Assembly (NCBI GenBank): GCA_020866945.1
Contig: JAJBVW010000017.1
Span: 1-24,571, forward strand
DNA from: Oscillospiraceae bacterium
GTDB lineage: Bacteria; Bacillota; Clostridia; Oscillospirales; Oscillospiraceae
DNA length: 24,571 nt
Direction of reading: 5' to 3'
Part shown: positions 7,684 through 13,964 of the stretch, piece after piece
Position numbering within the stretch: the stretch's first letter is position 1
Layout: each line of letters starts with the position of its first letter
Translations under genes and position numbers: made by a program
The notes under the pieces: generated by a model
Databases searched by the model: none
What the model saw: the letters and a program-made list of their open reading frames with translations, nothing else
Told to the model about the DNA's origin: nothing

Positions 7684-8196
7684 TCAGACTGCCGGAGGAT
7701 ATTTCCCGGCAGCCAGCTTCCGCAAAAGCCCTGTCAGGGGCTTTAAAAATATACCGCACATAACGGCGTTGCCGGCCAGATGGAGCAGGTCATAGGGAAT
7801 GCCTGCAATCCAATAGGCGAAGGCCATCTGCCAGCCGCCAATGAAAAAATACGGAATGGCGCACAGCGCCCCAAAGCTCAGCCCATACATGGCCCCTACC
7901 GCCGTCCAGATGACCCAGGAGGTATTCCGCCGCAGCAGGTATACCACCATCACCAGCATGGCCCATATGTAAAGATAGCTGATAAACCACATCCCCAGAC
8001 CATACAGCAGCCCTTGGAGCAGCACAAATATATAGCAAGGGTAGAGGGCCTTCAGCCCATATACCATGGTGGTACACATCAGCAGCAGAGTGACCGGCTC
8101 AATGTTCGGCAAAAAGGTCATCAGCTGTTTGCTGACTACCAGCAGCGCGCCAATCAGGCTCAGAGCCACAAGCTCCCGCAGGGAGAGCTTACTCAT
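7684..8196 (-). CDS. ECF transporter S component paired with a DUF4430 protein
   Basis: This 170-residue integral membrane protein has five to six hydrophobic helices and little else. The pattern MTFLPNIEPVTLLLM, then FVLLQGLLYGLGMWFISYLYIWAML and LCAIPYFFIGG...YWIAGIPYDLLH, is typical of a Clostridia ECF S-component group usually found beside DUF4430 proteins (from memory). No good Shine-Dalgarno precedes ATG 8196. The start lies within the last bases of the DUF4430 gene (8-base overlap), so translation is probably coupled. The role is membrane capture of a vitamin-like compound for a shared EcfAA'T engine encoded elsewhere. The partner's transcobalamin-like fold points to a corrinoid, but this is inference; no cobalamin riboswitch was found. 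Confidence 0.8.
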   Translation of the reverse strand: MSKLSLRELVALSLIGALLVVSKQLMTFLPNIEPVTLLLMCTTMVYGLKALYPCYIFVLLQGLLYGLGMWFISYLYIWAMLVMVVYLLRRNTSWVIWTAVGAMYGLSFGALCAIPYFFIGGWQMAFAYWIAGIPYDLLHLAGNAVMCGIFLKPLTGLLRKLAAGKYPPAV

Positions 8197-8599
8197 AAAT
8201 ATAGAGGTAGAAGTCGTAAATGTCCCCGTCGGCGATGGGCTGGGTCTCTACACCATAGAGTGCCATCTCGCCGTTGCAGTTATACATCCAATACTGTCCA
8301 ATAGAGGAATCTGCCTCCTCGCCGTCCACCACGGTGACGAACAGGCCATAGTCGCTGTCCTCGCCTTCCAGAAGCCCCATGTCCGCTACGGCGGCGTACA
8401 GGTACTCCTCCTGCGTGTCCACGTCAAAGGTGGCCACTGTGCCGTCTGAATGCTCTACATTGATGGTAATATCCTTCACGCCCTCCAGGGCCTTGGGGCT
8501 GAACGATGCCCAGCATATCACCACAGCCAGCACCACCACGATGCATACGACCACTACGATGAGGGTTGTTTTTTTTCGGTTGTTTGTCTTGGTTTCCAT
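8189..8599 (-). CDS. Membrane-anchored DUF4430 (transcobalamin C-terminal-like) protein
   Basis: Start ATG 8599 has GGAGAG upstream; an earlier in-frame ATG at 8650 lies beyond the promoter-like -10 and is unlikely. The 136-residue protein has a basic N terminus, one strongly hydrophobic helix (about residues 11-33, with no lipobox Cys) and an outside domain of about 95 residues. That domain fits DUF4430: ITINVEHSDGT, EEYLYAAVADMGLL, GQYWMYNCNGEMA and DIYDFYLYIYE. The family shares its fold with the C-terminal domain of transcobalamin and intrinsic factor. It would sit on the outer face of the membrane and may hand substrate to the S component whose gene it overlaps. Ligand identity is inference; family assignment is fairly secure. 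Confidence 0.85.
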   Translation of the reverse strand: METKTNNRKKTTLIVVVVCIVVVLAVVICWASFSPKALEGVKDITINVEHSDGTVATFDVDTQEEYLYAAVADMGLLEGEDSDYGLFVTVVDGEEADSSIGQYWMYNCNGEMALYGVETQPIADGDIYDFYLYIYE

Positions 8600-8614
8600 G
8601 CTCTCTCTCCGATT

Positions 8615-8650
8615 ATTATAAGAATTTGCGGCCTCCAATAAGCGCCGCAA
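8615..8650 (-). promoter_or_regulatory. Promoter with overlapping inverted repeat for the DUF4430-ECF operon
   Basis: On the - strand a perfect TATAAT (8620-8615) lies 16 bases before the start codon. Just upstream TTGCGGC (8626-8632) and GCCGCAA (8644-8650) form a perfect 7-bp inverted repeat with an 11-base gap, covering the -35 position. No good -35 is visible, so the repeat may be an operator or an activator site. No B12-box sequence of a cobalamin riboswitch was seen. Confidence 0.4.
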
Positions 8651-8710
8651 TCTTTATTTTAGTCGTTTTTTTCAGAAATGGCAACAGTTAATTTACGCAA
8701 ACCGTGAAAA

Positions 8711-8737
8711 AGCGCAAAGCGCGGGCCGCGCCCGCGC
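8711..8737 (-). terminator. GC-rich terminator of the DegV gene
   Basis: GCGCGGGC (8719-8726) and GCCCGCGC (8730-8737) form a perfect 8-bp stem with a 3-base loop just past the DegV stop codon. On the - strand it is followed by TTTGCGCTTTTT. Confidence 0.7.
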
Positions 8738-8748
8738 CTGTGGTTTCT

Positions 8749-9582
8749 TTACACGCCCTCAAAACCGACCATCAACCCGCCCCGCTCGGCGTAAAAGCTG
8801 CACAAGGCGGTGCAGGGGTGGATGGAGAGGTCGCATTTTCCAAAGCGTTTTGTGATCTGCTCCGCCAGCTCCTCCGCCGCTGACGGATTTTGACAGTGGG
8901 CGATGCGGAGCTTTCCGCCGGTGAAGCCATATTTTTCCAGCTCCTCGATAATGGCGTGGAAGGTGCGCTTCCAGCCCCGGCCATTGTGAAGCATTTGAAG
9001 CGTTCCCTCCTCACTGGCTGCGCCCAGCACACGGATGCCCAAAAGCCCGGCTACCGCAGCAACTGAATGACTGACGCGGCCATTGTTTGCCAGGTTCTTC
9101 ATGGATTCCAGTGCAAAAAACAGATGGGTGTGGCGGCTGTATTCCCGGATGGCGGCTTCCACCTGCTCAAAGCTCTGGCCCGCCTCGGTCAGCTCCTGTA
9201 TTTTTTCCATGATAAGTACCATCTCCGGGCCGGTTGACAATGTGTCCAGCACCATGACCTTGGCCTGCGGAAAAAGCTCACGATATTCCGTCTGGGCCTG
9301 CACCGCCATGGAATAACTGCCGGACAGGGAGCTTGTGATGGTGAGGGCAAAGATTTCGTCCGCGCCCTGGAAGGCGTCCAGCCAGTCCGCCACGTTGGGA
9401 CAGGAGGTGCCGGATTTGCCCTTGTAGTCCTGGAGATAGTCAAGCATTCCAGATAAATCGAGGCTTTCGTCGTCCACATATTCTCGCTCTCCCGCAATGA
9501 TTTTCAGCGGGACGGAGGCAAAATCCATCCCTTCCCATGTCAGCATATTGGCGGAGGAATCAGACACGATTCTGCGTTTCAT
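8749..9582 (-). CDS. DegV family fatty-acid-binding protein
   Basis: ATG 9582 sits 8 bases behind GGAGG; an in-frame TTG two codons earlier is less likely. At 277 residues it is the usual DegV length and cytoplasmic. It starts RRIVSDSSANML, the family's N-terminal strand, and carries the TSCPN motif (about 60) and the ITSSLSGSYSMA motif (about 83-94). Both place serines and threonines around the lipid carboxylate. VLDTLSTGPEM and the C-terminal EDD-like domain follow. In Firmicutes, FakB-type DegV proteins present fatty acids to the kinase FakA, making acyl-phosphate for phospholipid synthesis. Whether this member works with FakA or is another DegV paralogue cannot be told; no fakA gene is in the window. 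It is monocistronic, with its own near-consensus promoter and a palindrome in the 5' leader. Confidence 0.9.
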   Translation of the reverse strand: MKRRIVSDSSANMLTWEGMDFASVPLKIIAGEREYVDDESLDLSGMLDYLQDYKGKSGTSCPNVADWLDAFQGADEIFALTITSSLSGSYSMAVQAQTEYRELFPQAKVMVLDTLSTGPEMVLIMEKIQELTEAGQSFEQVEAAIREYSRHTHLFFALESMKNLANNGRVSHSVAAVAGLLGIRVLGAASEEGTLQMLHNGRGWKRTFHAIIEELEKYGFTGGKLRIAHCQNPSAAEELAEQITKRFGKCDLSIHPCTALCSFYAERGGLMVGFEGV

Positions 9583-9615
9583 TGGCAAAACCTCCCATTC
9601 AAAATGGCATTACCT

Positions 9616-9627
9616 GTTTTTAAAAAC
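9616..9627. promoter_or_regulatory. Palindrome GTTTTTAAAAAC in the DegV leader, candidate operator
   Basis: A perfect 12-base palindrome lies just downstream of the -10 box of the DegV promoter, where bound repressor would block transcription. It resembles no operator that I can name with confidence; FapR and FabT sites were considered and do not match well. Confidence 0.3.
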
Positions 9628-9638
9628 CAGATAACACA

Positions 9639-9667
9639 ATCATAGCAGGTTTATCGTAGCCTGTCAA
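9639..9667 (-). promoter_or_regulatory. Promoter of the DegV gene
   Basis: On the - strand there is a perfect TTGACA (9667-9662), a 17-base spacer and TATGAT (9644-9639), about 57 bases before the start. The remainder of the 9583-9919 gap holds the palindrome, a terminator and otherwise no gene. Confidence 0.85.
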
Positions 9668-9798
9668 CCGGTTTTTGAGACTATATTATTAAGTTTTTGA
9701 AAACAAGTTGTGACGAACGCACACCGACGGTCGTTTGGGGCGTGGTTTAACGGGGTAACGTAAACGCGGCGCGGGAATAATCCCTCGCTGTGGCTTAC

Positions 9799-9846
9799 AA
9801 AAAACTTCCATGTAGGAATAAACACTATCCTACATGGAAGTTTTTG
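9799..9846 (-). terminator. Terminator of the LysR-controlled operon
   Basis: ACTTCCATGTAGGA (9804-9817) and TCCTACATGGAAGT (9828-9841) form a perfect 14-bp stem with a 10-base loop, flanked by A and T runs that extend pairing. On the - strand a T6 run follows. It is about 75 bases past the flavoprotein stop codon. Confidence 0.85.
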
Positions 9847-9919
9847 GATATTTCAAACTCAAGTCTGGGGTGGAATAGGCGGTATCGTATTTGCAAATAA
9901 GCCTTTCAGATTCTCCTCG

Positions 9920-10444
9920 TTATTTCAGATTCATTCCCAGTGTTTCTGCTTCTTGCAGCTTCTTCCTGGTGACACTGCCGGCTACCGTAATGATTCCCAT
10001 ATCCTGTAGTCCAAGGTAATCCAGAAAATCACCCTCGTAGGAAAAAGCAGCACCTTTGTACATATTTGCGTCGCCGGAGCATAAAATCATGGCGACCTTT
10101 TTCAGCTTTGCCGGTTTGACCGGATAAGCCGCTGAGTAGAAACGGTCTATCACACATTTCAGCTGACCAGAAATGCCATGATAATAGATGGGCGATGCAA
10201 TCACCAGCATTTCCGCTTCTTTCAGGAGATCATAAATCTCCTGCATATCATCCTTCTGGACGCACACTCCACGATCCTTTGTGTGGCAGTATTCGCAGGC
10301 GAGACAACCGTGGATGTTTTTCTTGCAGACATCTACTATATCTACATGGTGACCGCTCAGCCCCGCACCCTTCGCAAAGGCGTCGATCATCTGTTTTGTA
10401 TTGCCCGTGGGACGGGGACTTCCGTTAAGAACCAGAATATTCAT
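9920..10444 (-). CDS. NADPH-dependent FMN reductase / flavodoxin family protein
   Basis: ATG 10444, preceded by GGTGG, gives a 174-residue protein starting MNILVLNGSPRPTGNTKQM. This is the classic phosphate-binding loop of the flavodoxin-like FMN reductases. Then come HGCLACEYCHTKDRGVCVQKDDM, a cysteine-rich loop common in the iron-sulfur-flavoprotein-like group, and IASPIYYHGISGQLKCVIDR, the flavin-ring contact motif. It is cytoplasmic and should bind FMN and reduce a quinone-, nitro- or metal-type acceptor with NAD(P)H; the substrate is unknown. It is the last gene of the operon, 19 bases after the reductase frame. In this operon it is the only flavodoxin-like protein free of an anchor, since the one in the preceding gene is a lipoprotein. 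Confidence 0.85.
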   Translation of the reverse strand: MNILVLNGSPRPTGNTKQMIDAFAKGAGLSGHHVDIVDVCKKNIHGCLACEYCHTKDRGVCVQKDDMQEIYDLLKEAEMLVIASPIYYHGISGQLKCVIDRFYSAAYPVKPAKLKKVAMILCSGDANMYKGAAFSYEGDFLDYLGLQDMGIITVAGSVTRKKLQEAETLGMNLK

Positions 10445-10463
10445 CTTGATTTCCACCTTTAAT

Positions 10464-11999
10464 TTAATACCAGTCGTGCTTTTCGTTCCGATCCAGAGCG
10501 TTGATCTGCTCCATTTCCTCATCCGTCAGTTCAAAACCGAACAGGTCGAGATTTTCCCGAATGTGATCCGGATCACTGGAGCCAGGTATCACCACAACAC
10601 CTTTCTGCAAATTCCACCGAAGGATCACCTGGGCAGATGAAACACCGTGAGATTCAGCTATGGCAGTGATGGTTTCGTTGTTCAGCAGCTCCGATGTATA
10701 TCCTCGGCCTCCGAGGGGATACCAGCCCTGCACCACAATGCCAAGGGACTGAATATAAGGAATCACATCATTTTCCTGATAATATGGATGGATTTCGTTC
10801 TGCACAAGCGCCGGGGTAATGTTCACCTGGGGAAGAAACTCCTCCAATTCCTCCACATACCAGTTGGAGAGGCCAATCGTATGTACTTTGACATGAGCCT
10901 CGGCCTGCTCCAGCGCAAGGTATGCTTATACATCGCCGTGTCCCGGATGGTGAAGGAGAATCATGTCGATATAATCAAGCCCCATTTTTTCCAATGCTTC
11001 GTCAATAGCATCGGCGGCATAGCTGTATTGATTGGGATAGAGCTTTGTGATTACAAATATTTCTTCCCTTGGGACATCGGAGTCCCGGATGGCCTGTCCA
11101 ACAGCAGCCTCGTTGCCGTACATATAGGCGGTGTCAATCAGTCTGCCGCCCGCCTCCAGCAGCGCCGCAATGGAGACGGCACATTCCTCGTCTGTCAGGC
11201 TGTAGGTGCCCAGTCCCATGATGGGCATTTCATAACCGCTGTTTAGCAGCACAGTTTTCGTTTCAAAGTCAAATTCACCCACGTTACGAACCTCACTTTT
11301 CGGTAATTCTAAACTTTCTACCCATTCAACTACATCATTTTCCGTTGCATCCCCAGAGAACCGCCGCCCATCCATCCATGTAACTGTATCGGCGCAAAGG
11401 CTGTGGAGATTTTCAGCACTGGAGCCGATGCCGCTGCTGTGGGAGGTACAGAAGGGAATGATCGTCACATCAGACAAATCAAAACTTTCCAAAAAGGTGC
11501 TGATAATTCGCGGTGCCTGCCCATGCCAGATGGGATAACCGAGGAAAATCACATCATACTGTTCGATGTTCTCCACACTGCCGGAGATTGCAGGACGGGC
11601 GGAGGAATCTGCCTGCTCCTGATTGGCGCGGCTGGAGGAGTCGTTGTAGTTTAAGTCGTCCTCGGTATAAGGCGTCTCCGGAACGATCTCATAAATATCT
11701 GCTTCCGTTTCCTCCGCAATCCATCCTGCAATCTGCTCTGTTGTGCCGGTGCAGGAAAAATAGGCAACCAGGATGTTGCTGCTAGAAGAAATGCTGTCTG
11801 AACCAGTCGTTTCATCCCCGTTTTCTTCCGGTGCATCAATATCTGTTCCTTTGGTTTCGCGTTCTGCTTCCGTTTGACTGTCCGTAATCGAGACAGTGCT
11901 GCTTTCAGTATCAGATGATAACTCCGCACCTTCGGAGCTGCAAGCCGCCAGCATGGAAGTCATGTAGACGGAAAGAAATAACGCAATGAGTCGTTTCAT
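10464..11999 (-). pseudogene. Lipoprotein flavodoxin-aldo/keto reductase fusion, interrupted by in-frame TAA
   Basis: Start ATG 11999 has AGGAGG 7 bases upstream. Reading through one TAA at 10928-10926 (codon 358) gives a continuous 511-residue frame. In order it has a lipoprotein signal peptide with lipobox LAAC (Cys20); a Ser/Thr/Glu-rich linker to about residue 70; a flavodoxin domain (NILVAYFSCTGTTEQIA, FLGYPIWHGQAPRI); and, from about residue 250, an aldo/keto reductase barrel. The reductase tetrad is Asp289, Tyr294, Lys319 and His350, all before the stop. The cofactor-binding half (GLSNWYVEEL, QNEIHPYY, VVIPGSSDPDHI) lies after it. Homologues usually have Glu or Lys at the stop position, so one substitution explains it. 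As it stands it would make a 357-residue lipoprotein with intact flavodoxin but half a barrel. The fusion and its surface location are unusual. A sequencing error is possible. Confidence 0.82.
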
Positions 12000-12000
12000 G

Positions 12001-12570
12001 CTACCCCTCCTCGTCAATTTTTTTGATTATTTGTGCTGGTACGCCGCCTACCACTGTAAAAGGCGGTACATTTTTTGTCACGACAGCCCCTGCCGCTACA
12101 ACCGCCCACTCACCGATGGTCACTCCGGGGAGAACCGTCGCATTGGAACCGATCCACACATGAGCGCCGATTTTGATGGGAGCATAGTGATTCTTCCGGT
12201 TCTGTATGGGAGACAGGTCGTGATTGATGGTGGCCAGCACCACGTTGTGACCGAGCATCGCGCCGTCTCCGATTTCAATACCGCCCTGATCCTGGAAGTG
12301 ACAGCCCGAGTTGATAAAAACATCTCTCCCAATATGCGTGTTCTTTCCAAAATCCGTATAGAACGGTGGAAACAGCCGAAAGGTATCATCTACCTGCCGC
12401 CCAGTCAGACGGCTCATGATTTCCCTGATTTCATCCGGCGTGTGGTATTGGTTGTTCAGCTCCATAGTGATGCGGAGCGCCTCCTGATAAAGAATATCAG
12501 CGTAGGCGTTGCACGCTTCATTTTCCGTTGTCTCATCATAGTAGTCTGCAATAATATCCTCAACTGTCAA
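12001..12570 (-). CDS. Sugar O-acetyltransferase (maltose/galactoside acetyltransferase family)
   Basis: Start is TTG 12570, which overlaps the TGA of the preceding small gene as TTGA; GGAGG lies 10 bases before. The 189-residue protein has an N-terminal helical part (maltose acetyltransferase type, with YQEALRITMELN and DEIREIMSRLTGR) followed by left-handed beta-helix hexapeptide repeats. Clear coils run from GKNTHIGRDVFINSGCHFQ through IEIGDGAMLGHNVVLATINH to IKIGAHVWIGSNATVLPGVTIGEWAVVAAGAVVTK. The catalytic His lies in the TINHD region. It should transfer acetyl from acetyl-CoA to a sugar hydroxyl in the cytoplasm as a trimer; the acceptor is unknown. The stop codon ends one base before the next gene's ATG, and that gene's Shine-Dalgarno lies inside its last codons. 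Confidence 0.9.
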   Translation of the reverse strand: MTVEDIIADYYDETTENEACNAYADILYQEALRITMELNNQYHTPDEIREIMSRLTGRQVDDTFRLFPPFYTDFGKNTHIGRDVFINSGCHFQDQGGIEIGDGAMLGHNVVLATINHDLSPIQNRKNHYAPIKIGAHVWIGSNATVLPGVTIGEWAVVAAGAVVTKNVPPFTVVGGVPAQIIKKIDEEG

Positions 12571-12809
12571 GGTTGCTTCGCCTCCTTCTTATTTAGCCAA
12601 TTTACAAGATAGTCCAGGCGGTCCAGCTTTTTCTGTTCGGTATGAATACGTTCCAGCAAATCCCTGCGGCTATTTTGCAATGTGAGCAACAATTCCCTGT
12701 TTCGACCTTCTTTTTGCAGCAGAACGCAGTGAGCGATCATTTCCTCACCAAATCCAATGTCTATGAGATTTTGATAGAAACGTTGGAATTCGTTATTCGC
12801 TTCCGGCAT
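12567..12809 (-). CDS. Small helical protein (80 aa) leading the LysR-controlled operon
   Basis: ATG 12809 follows GAGGAGGTGA at 10-base spacing, a strong start. The 80-residue protein is predicted almost entirely helical. Residues 20-76 (EEMIAHCVLLQKEGRNRELL, then LLERIHTEQKKLDRLDYLVN) read like a coiled-coil and resemble the C-terminal dimerisation helix of MerR-type regulators, without the DNA-binding domain. I do not recognise a named family with confidence. It is the first gene after the LysR-type promoter, and its stop overlaps the acetyltransferase start by 4 bases (TTGA), so the two are translated in step. A role as partner or small regulator of the acetyltransferase is a guess. Confidence 0.7.
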   Translation of the reverse strand: MPEANNEFQRFYQNLIDIGFGEEMIAHCVLLQKEGRNRELLLTLQNSRRDLLERIHTEQKKLDRLDYLVNWLNKKEAKQP

Positions 12810-12833
12810 GACTGCTCACCTCCTCATGGCTAT

Positions 12834-12862
12834 ATTTTATATTGGTGCAGGAGGAATAGCAA
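12834..12862 (-). promoter_or_regulatory. Promoter of the acetyltransferase-flavoprotein operon
   Basis: On the - strand there is TTGCTA (12862-12857), a 17-base spacer and TAAAAT (12839-12834), 24 bases before the first start codon of the operon. An inferred transcription start is near 12827. Confidence 0.55.
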
Positions 12863-12882
12863 ATACTTAGTTTCTATTTCTG

Positions 12883-12903
12883 GATATTCTTGAATAGAAT
12901 ATC
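12883..12903. promoter_or_regulatory. Perfect inverted repeat, candidate LysR regulator site
   Basis: GATATTCT (12883-12890), TGAAT, and AGAATATC (12896-12903) form a perfect 8-bp dyad. Its centre is about 66 bases upstream of the inferred start of the - strand operon, the usual place for a LysR recognition site. It also overlaps the -35 of the lysR gene itself, which would give autorepression. The dyad and positions are seen; binding is inferred. Confidence 0.65.
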
Positions 12904-12918
12904 TGATTGTGCTACAAT
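12890..12918 (+). promoter_or_regulatory. Promoter of the LysR-type regulator gene
   Basis: TTGAAT (12890-12895), a 17-base spacer ending TGC and TACAAT (12913-12918) form an extended -10 promoter 31 bases before the start. Its -35 is the spacer of the inverted repeat. Confidence 0.65.
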
Positions 12919-12949
12919 GAGAGTACGATCAGAGCATGGAGGGTGTGTT

Positions 12950-13825
12950 ATGGAATTGCGGGTTTTACGTTATTTTATAGAAGTTGCCAGGGAGGGCAGC
13001 ATTACCGGTGCGGCCAGGATGCTACATATTTCCCAGCCTACTTTGTCTAAACAGCTCAAAGAGCTGGAGGCTGAACTTGGATGCAAGCTGTTTGTCCGGG
13101 GAAACTATAACGTACATCTGACTGAGGAAGGGATTTTGCTGCGCAAACGTGCGGAAGACATTCTGGATATGGCGGATAAAACCATAGGAGAATTTCAGTC
13201 TCTGAATGACATAACAGGCGGCGATGTGCGGATTGGGTGCGCTGAATCCTGGCTAATTCACTATTTGGCTGATGTTGTAAAAGATTTCCGCAAACAATAT
13301 CCGGGGTTGCGGTTTCACATCACCAGTGGGGATACTCGTGTGGTAGTGAATGATCTGGAACAGGGACTGTCGGATTTCGCTGTTATTGTGGAGCCGCCTG
13401 ACCTGTCAAAATATAATTATCTTTCCCTGCCGGGCGGTGACATTTGGGGACTTTTGATGCGAACAGACAATCCTCTGGCGCAGAAAACAGAGATTTCTCC
13501 AGAGGATTTGCAGGGCATACCGCTCATTACTTCGCCCCAGTCCATTCGTGCAGATCTTCCGAGATGGTGCGGGGAGACAGTCGATCAACTGAACATAGTC
13601 GGAACCATCAACCTGTTTTATAATGGATCTGTTTTCGTCAGAGAAGGGTTAGGGTGCCTGCTGGTCTTTGACCGTTTGGCTGATGTCAGTCCGAACAGCG
13701 GCCTGTGCTTTCGGCCTCTATCGCCAAAACTGGAGACGAAAATGTATATCATCTGGAAGAAGTATCAGGTCTTCACGCCGATTGCAGAGAGACTAGTAGA
13801 AAAGTTGCAAGAGCGTTTTTCTTGA
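12950..13825 (+). CDS. LysR-type transcriptional regulator
   Basis: ATG 12950 with GGAGGG 6 bases upstream gives MELRVLRYFIEVAREGSITG, the standard LysR N terminus; the longer frame upstream overlaps the promoter and is rejected. At 291 residues it is normal length. Residues 1-60 are the winged helix-turn-helix (ARMLHISQPTLSKQLKELEAELGCKLFVR). Residues from about 90 form the two-lobed inducer-binding domain, beginning GGDVRIGCAESWLIHYLAD. It is divergent from the operon of small helical protein, acetyltransferase, flavodoxin-reductase lipoprotein and FMN reductase. A perfect dyad between the two promoters is the likely binding site, so it probably activates that operon and represses itself. 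The inducer is unknown. Codon use is less C-ending than in neighbouring housekeeping genes, fitting an acquired block. Confidence 0.93.
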   Translation: MELRVLRYFIEVAREGSITGAARMLHISQPTLSKQLKELEAELGCKLFVRGNYNVHLTEEGILLRKRAEDILDMADKTIGEFQSLNDITGGDVRIGCAESWLIHYLADVVKDFRKQYPGLRFHITSGDTRVVVNDLEQGLSDFAVIVEPPDLSKYNYLSLPGGDIWGLLMRTDNPLAQKTEISPEDLQGIPLITSPQSIRADLPRWCGETVDQLNIVGTINLFYNGSVFVREGLGCLLVFDRLADVSPNSGLCFRPLSPKLETKMYIIWKKYQVFTPIAERLVEKLQERFS

Positions 13826-13893
13826 TTTGTACCAAAATCTGTTTATTAGCGGCATTACGGTTTCAAAAAGTGACCCACTAATCACAAAAGTAT

Positions 13894-13938
13894 AATTCAC
13901 GCCTGACTCACCACGAAATAAAGAACCAGGCGTGAATT
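13894..13938. terminator. Inverted repeat between convergent lysR and rlmD-like genes
   Basis: AATTCACGCCTG (13894-13905) and CAGGCGTGAATT (13927-13938) form a perfect 12-bp stem with a 21-base loop. On the - strand it is followed by ATACTTTT, a weak T run. A shared terminator is most likely; an element end is the alternative. Confidence 0.5.
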
Positions 13939-13964
13939 TCAAATACACATACAATATGCAGATG

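Noticed and set aside
8600..8710. Cobalamin riboswitch ahead of the DUF4430-ECF operon
   Set aside because: The leader is only about 16 bases from the -10 box to the start codon and no B12-box-like sequence was seen.
10464..10856. The second half of the reductase as a separate gene starting at 10856
   Set aside because: The start would be a GTG inside a conserved reductase motif (SNWYVEEL) with no ribosome binding site, and half a barrel would not fold.
10926..10928. Recoding of the in-frame stop as selenocysteine or pyrrolysine
   Set aside because: The codon is TAA; known recoding uses TGA or TAG, and homologues have Glu or Lys here.
13894..13938. Insertion sequence end
   Set aside because: The 12-bp inverted repeat has only a 21-base loop and no partner copy was seen, so a terminator between convergent genes is simpler.
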